DNA from: Acinetobacter halotolerans
GTDB lineage: Bacteria; Pseudomonadota; Gammaproteobacteria; Pseudomonadales; Moraxellaceae
DNA: 64,000 nt
NCBI RefSeq assembly: GCF_004208515.1
Contig: NZ_SGIM01000003.1
Coordinates: forward strand, 310,001-374,000
Direction: 5' to 3'
Notes under the pieces: generated by a model
What the model was told of the DNA's origin: nothing
Database searches by the model: none
The model's input: the letters and a program-made list of their open reading frames with translations, nothing else
Part shown: positions 62,575-64,000 of the stretch, in pieces
How the letters are laid out: each line of letters starts with the position of its first letter
Numbering within the stretch: the first letter of the stretch is position 1
Program-made: the position numbers and the translations under genes

Positions 62575-63564
62575 TCACAACTCAACATTCATCAATTGAA
62601 TAAACAATTCATCCATAACCAATTGTGTCTGTACATTCTGTGCCACCATCAACTTCTTTTGTTGCACATCAGTATAAATCGCGAATAAATGTTCTAAATC
62701 ATACTGTTCGGCTAAATCTTGGAAATCAAGATCATCATTTCTCAATGATTGATTCAACTTAAGACTAACTAAATCACCCAACAAATACTCAAACAAGGTC
62801 ATGAATTCTGTAAAACTTAACTCTTTAGACCATTTGTTGGCATAGTGCAACGGCATACTTTTTTCAGCAACTAATTTTAGCCAATCACTTAAGAACGACG
62901 TGCGTTTTTGCAACCAACCGCTTTGCTCTATTTCAATCGCAGTCAATGGCATCCCGTTTGCTAGATTTAGCAATAATGAAATATGCTCACTGCTGATCTC
63001 GGGAATCTGCTGTTGTACAAATGACCGTGCATCTTCTACAGTTAGTCGATCTAAGGCGAAATGCTGCAAACGGCTGCGAATCGTTGCAGGTAATTTTAAG
63101 TAATGATCGGCAAGTAAAATCAAAATGACTTTTTCACCCGGTTCTTCAAGTGTTTTCAGTAAAGCATTTGCAGAGGCCATATTTAAAGCTTCTGCAGGTT
63201 CAATCACGATAACTCGCCAACCCTCACCAGTTTGCTGAACAAAAGGAAGTAAATCTCGTATTTTTTCTATTTTAATTTTCGCATTTTGTTTTTTATTGTC
63301 TTCATCTGTCGTGATATGCACATAATTAGGATGCGTATCAGATTTTAACCATTGGCAACTTGCACATTCACCGCAAGCAGCTTGAGGTTGTTTATTCGCA
63401 CATAATATCCAAGCAACAAATCGCTCAGCAAACGCTTTTTTGGCACAGCCTTGTTTACCATAAAATAGTAAACCATGCCCGATTTCGGGAAACCGCGTTG
63501 TCAGCAATTCCCAAGTTTGGTCATGCCAAGAGTATGTCATTGTTGGTTGGATATTAACGATCAT
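62575..63564 (-). CDS. holB: DNA polymerase III subunit delta'
   Basis: 329 residues from the ATG at 63564 (the frame extends to GTG at 63579). Clamp-loader AAA+ fold: GLLFYGKQGCAKKAFAE with a degenerate P-loop, zinc cysteines AACGECASCQW, ILALL-type Walker B replaced by VIVIEPAEALN, and ANALLKTLEEPG with RSRL sensor. It starts one base after the kdsB stop (TAATATG), so translation is coupled. Confidence 0.93.
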   Translation of the reverse strand: MIVNIQPTMTYSWHDQTWELLTTRFPEIGHGLLFYGKQGCAKKAFAERFVAWILCANKQPQAACGECASCQWLKSDTHPNYVHITTDEDNKKQNAKIKIEKIRDLLPFVQQTGEGWRVIVIEPAEALNMASANALLKTLEEPGEKVILILLADHYLKLPATIRSRLQHFALDRLTVEDARSFVQQQIPEISSEHISLLLNLANGMPLTAIEIEQSGWLQKRTSFLSDWLKLVAEKSMPLHYANKWSKELSFTEFMTLFEYLLGDLVSLKLNQSLRNDDLDFQDLAEQYDLEHLFAIYTDVQQKKLMVAQNVQTQLVMDELFIQLMNVEL

Positions 63565-63565
63565 A

Positions 63566-64000
63566 TTATTCAAATGCACTCACAGGCATTGCATTAAGTC
63601 GATCTAAATCGATTTGAGTATCAACACCTGGTGGTAAGTTGGCTTCTGCAACTGCGATCGCAATACGATGACCATTTTCTAGAACTCGAAGCTGCTCTAA
63701 ACTTTCTAGTTTTTCCAGTTTACCTTGTTCCCACGTGACATATTCTTGCAATAATTTTACACGATAGGCATATAAACCCAAATGGCGAAAAGCTTGCTCA
63801 TGCAATTTAACCTCAGCTTGTTTCGCACCATCACGATCATAGGGAATCGTTGCTCGACTAAAATAAAGCGCTTCGTTACGATTAGACATGACAACTTTAA
63901 CAATGCTATCGCGCTGAAACTCATCTAAATGATTAATCTGCTCGCATAATGTAGACATTGAACATTGCGGATTATCAACGAGAAGTTGCGTTACCTGTTT
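63566..64000 (-). CDS. kdsB: 3-deoxy-manno-octulosonate cytidylyltransferase, C-terminal part
   Basis: CMP-Kdo synthetase activates Kdo for lipid A inner-core assembly. About 145 codons are present; the 5' end is outside the window. [45 protein letters not shown] and the late [18 protein letters not shown] are KdsB C-terminal segments, and the frame stays open to the edge. Acinetobacter lipooligosaccharide needs Kdo. Confidence 0.95.
   Translation of the reverse strand, partial: KQVTQLLVDNPQCSMSTLCEQINHLDEFQRDSIVKVVMSNRNEALYFSRATIPYDRDGAKQAEVKLHEQAFRHLGLYAYRVKLLQEYVTWEQGKLEKLESLEQLRVLENGHRIAIAVAEANLPPGVDTQIDLDRLNAMPVSAFE

Noticed and set aside
63280..63475. Defective ATPase loop in holB as sign of a pseudogene
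   Set aside because: Delta' subunits normally have a degenerate P-loop and do not hydrolyse ATP; the zinc cysteines and sensor segments are intact.
1..64000. CRISPR arrays, insertion sequences, prophage, tRNA or rRNA genes
   Set aside because: No regularly spaced repeats, no transposase or integrase frames, no terminal inverted repeats and no tRNA-like TTCGA arms in a cloverleaf context were found by reading. A tRNAscan or IS search could overrule this.

Overview
The window is an ordinary chromosomal stretch of a gammaproteobacterium of the Acinetobacter type (Moraxellaceae). Three things point there: the A+T-rich base composition, the family character of nearly every protein, and several known gene neighbourhoods (kdsB-holB-pilZ-tatD-tetR, cmk-rpsA-ihfB-lapA, tusDCBE). 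It is gene dense. I see no insertion sequence, prophage, CRISPR array, rRNA or tRNA gene. The assignment to the genus is inference from sequence character; no search was run.

1-14.6 kb: the 5' end of pyrH and rimO; the nitrogen two-component pair glnL-glnG with a good candidate sigma-54 promoter and an NtrC site upstream; a TetR regulator; argF; a small phosphatase-like gene; ispF; a secreted LprI-like protein; a DadA-like flavoprotein behind a tandem glycine riboswitch; fumC; a GalE-like epimerase whose catalytic lysine is replaced; and the tRNA-thiolation relay tusDCBE.

14.6-25.9 kb: a divergent EamA transporter/MocR regulator pair sharing a palindromic operator; an HxlR regulator; then a molybdenum cofactor cluster reading leftwards (MaoC-like hydratase, molybdopterin oxidoreductase, moaA, moaD, moaE, a fused moaC-moaB, moeA), so that cofactor synthesis lies next to one enzyme that needs it; and a nitroreductase.

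26-38.9 kb: ftsY, several small unknown or membrane proteins, a CBS-domain protein, argD, grxD, a LysR regulator, map, brnQ, an alpha/beta hydrolase and a MarR regulator behind about 630 bases of A+T-rich DNA.

39-51 kb: an HMCES/YedK-type protein, a 2OG-Fe(II) oxygenase, glcB, zapE, a divergent AraC regulator/Baeyer-Villiger-type monooxygenase pair, a LysO-type exporter whose start codon abuts a terminator, pyrF, and an azlCD exporter with its XRE-cupin regulator lying where lapB would be expected between lapA and pyrF.

51-64 kb: ihfB, rpsA, cmk, a SRPBCC protein, tadA, a 3-hydroxyisobutyryl-CoA hydrolase-like gene, ung, queD, the type II secretion pseudopilin genes gspH-I-J-K coupled to a TetR gene, tatD, pilZ, a small secreted protein, holB and the 3' part of kdsB. 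I found no wholly new system. The most interesting items are the glycine-riboswitch-controlled oxidase, the K-to-Q epimerase, the azlCD insertion in place of lapB, the molybdoenzyme-hydratase-cofactor cluster and several strong unexplained palindromes.
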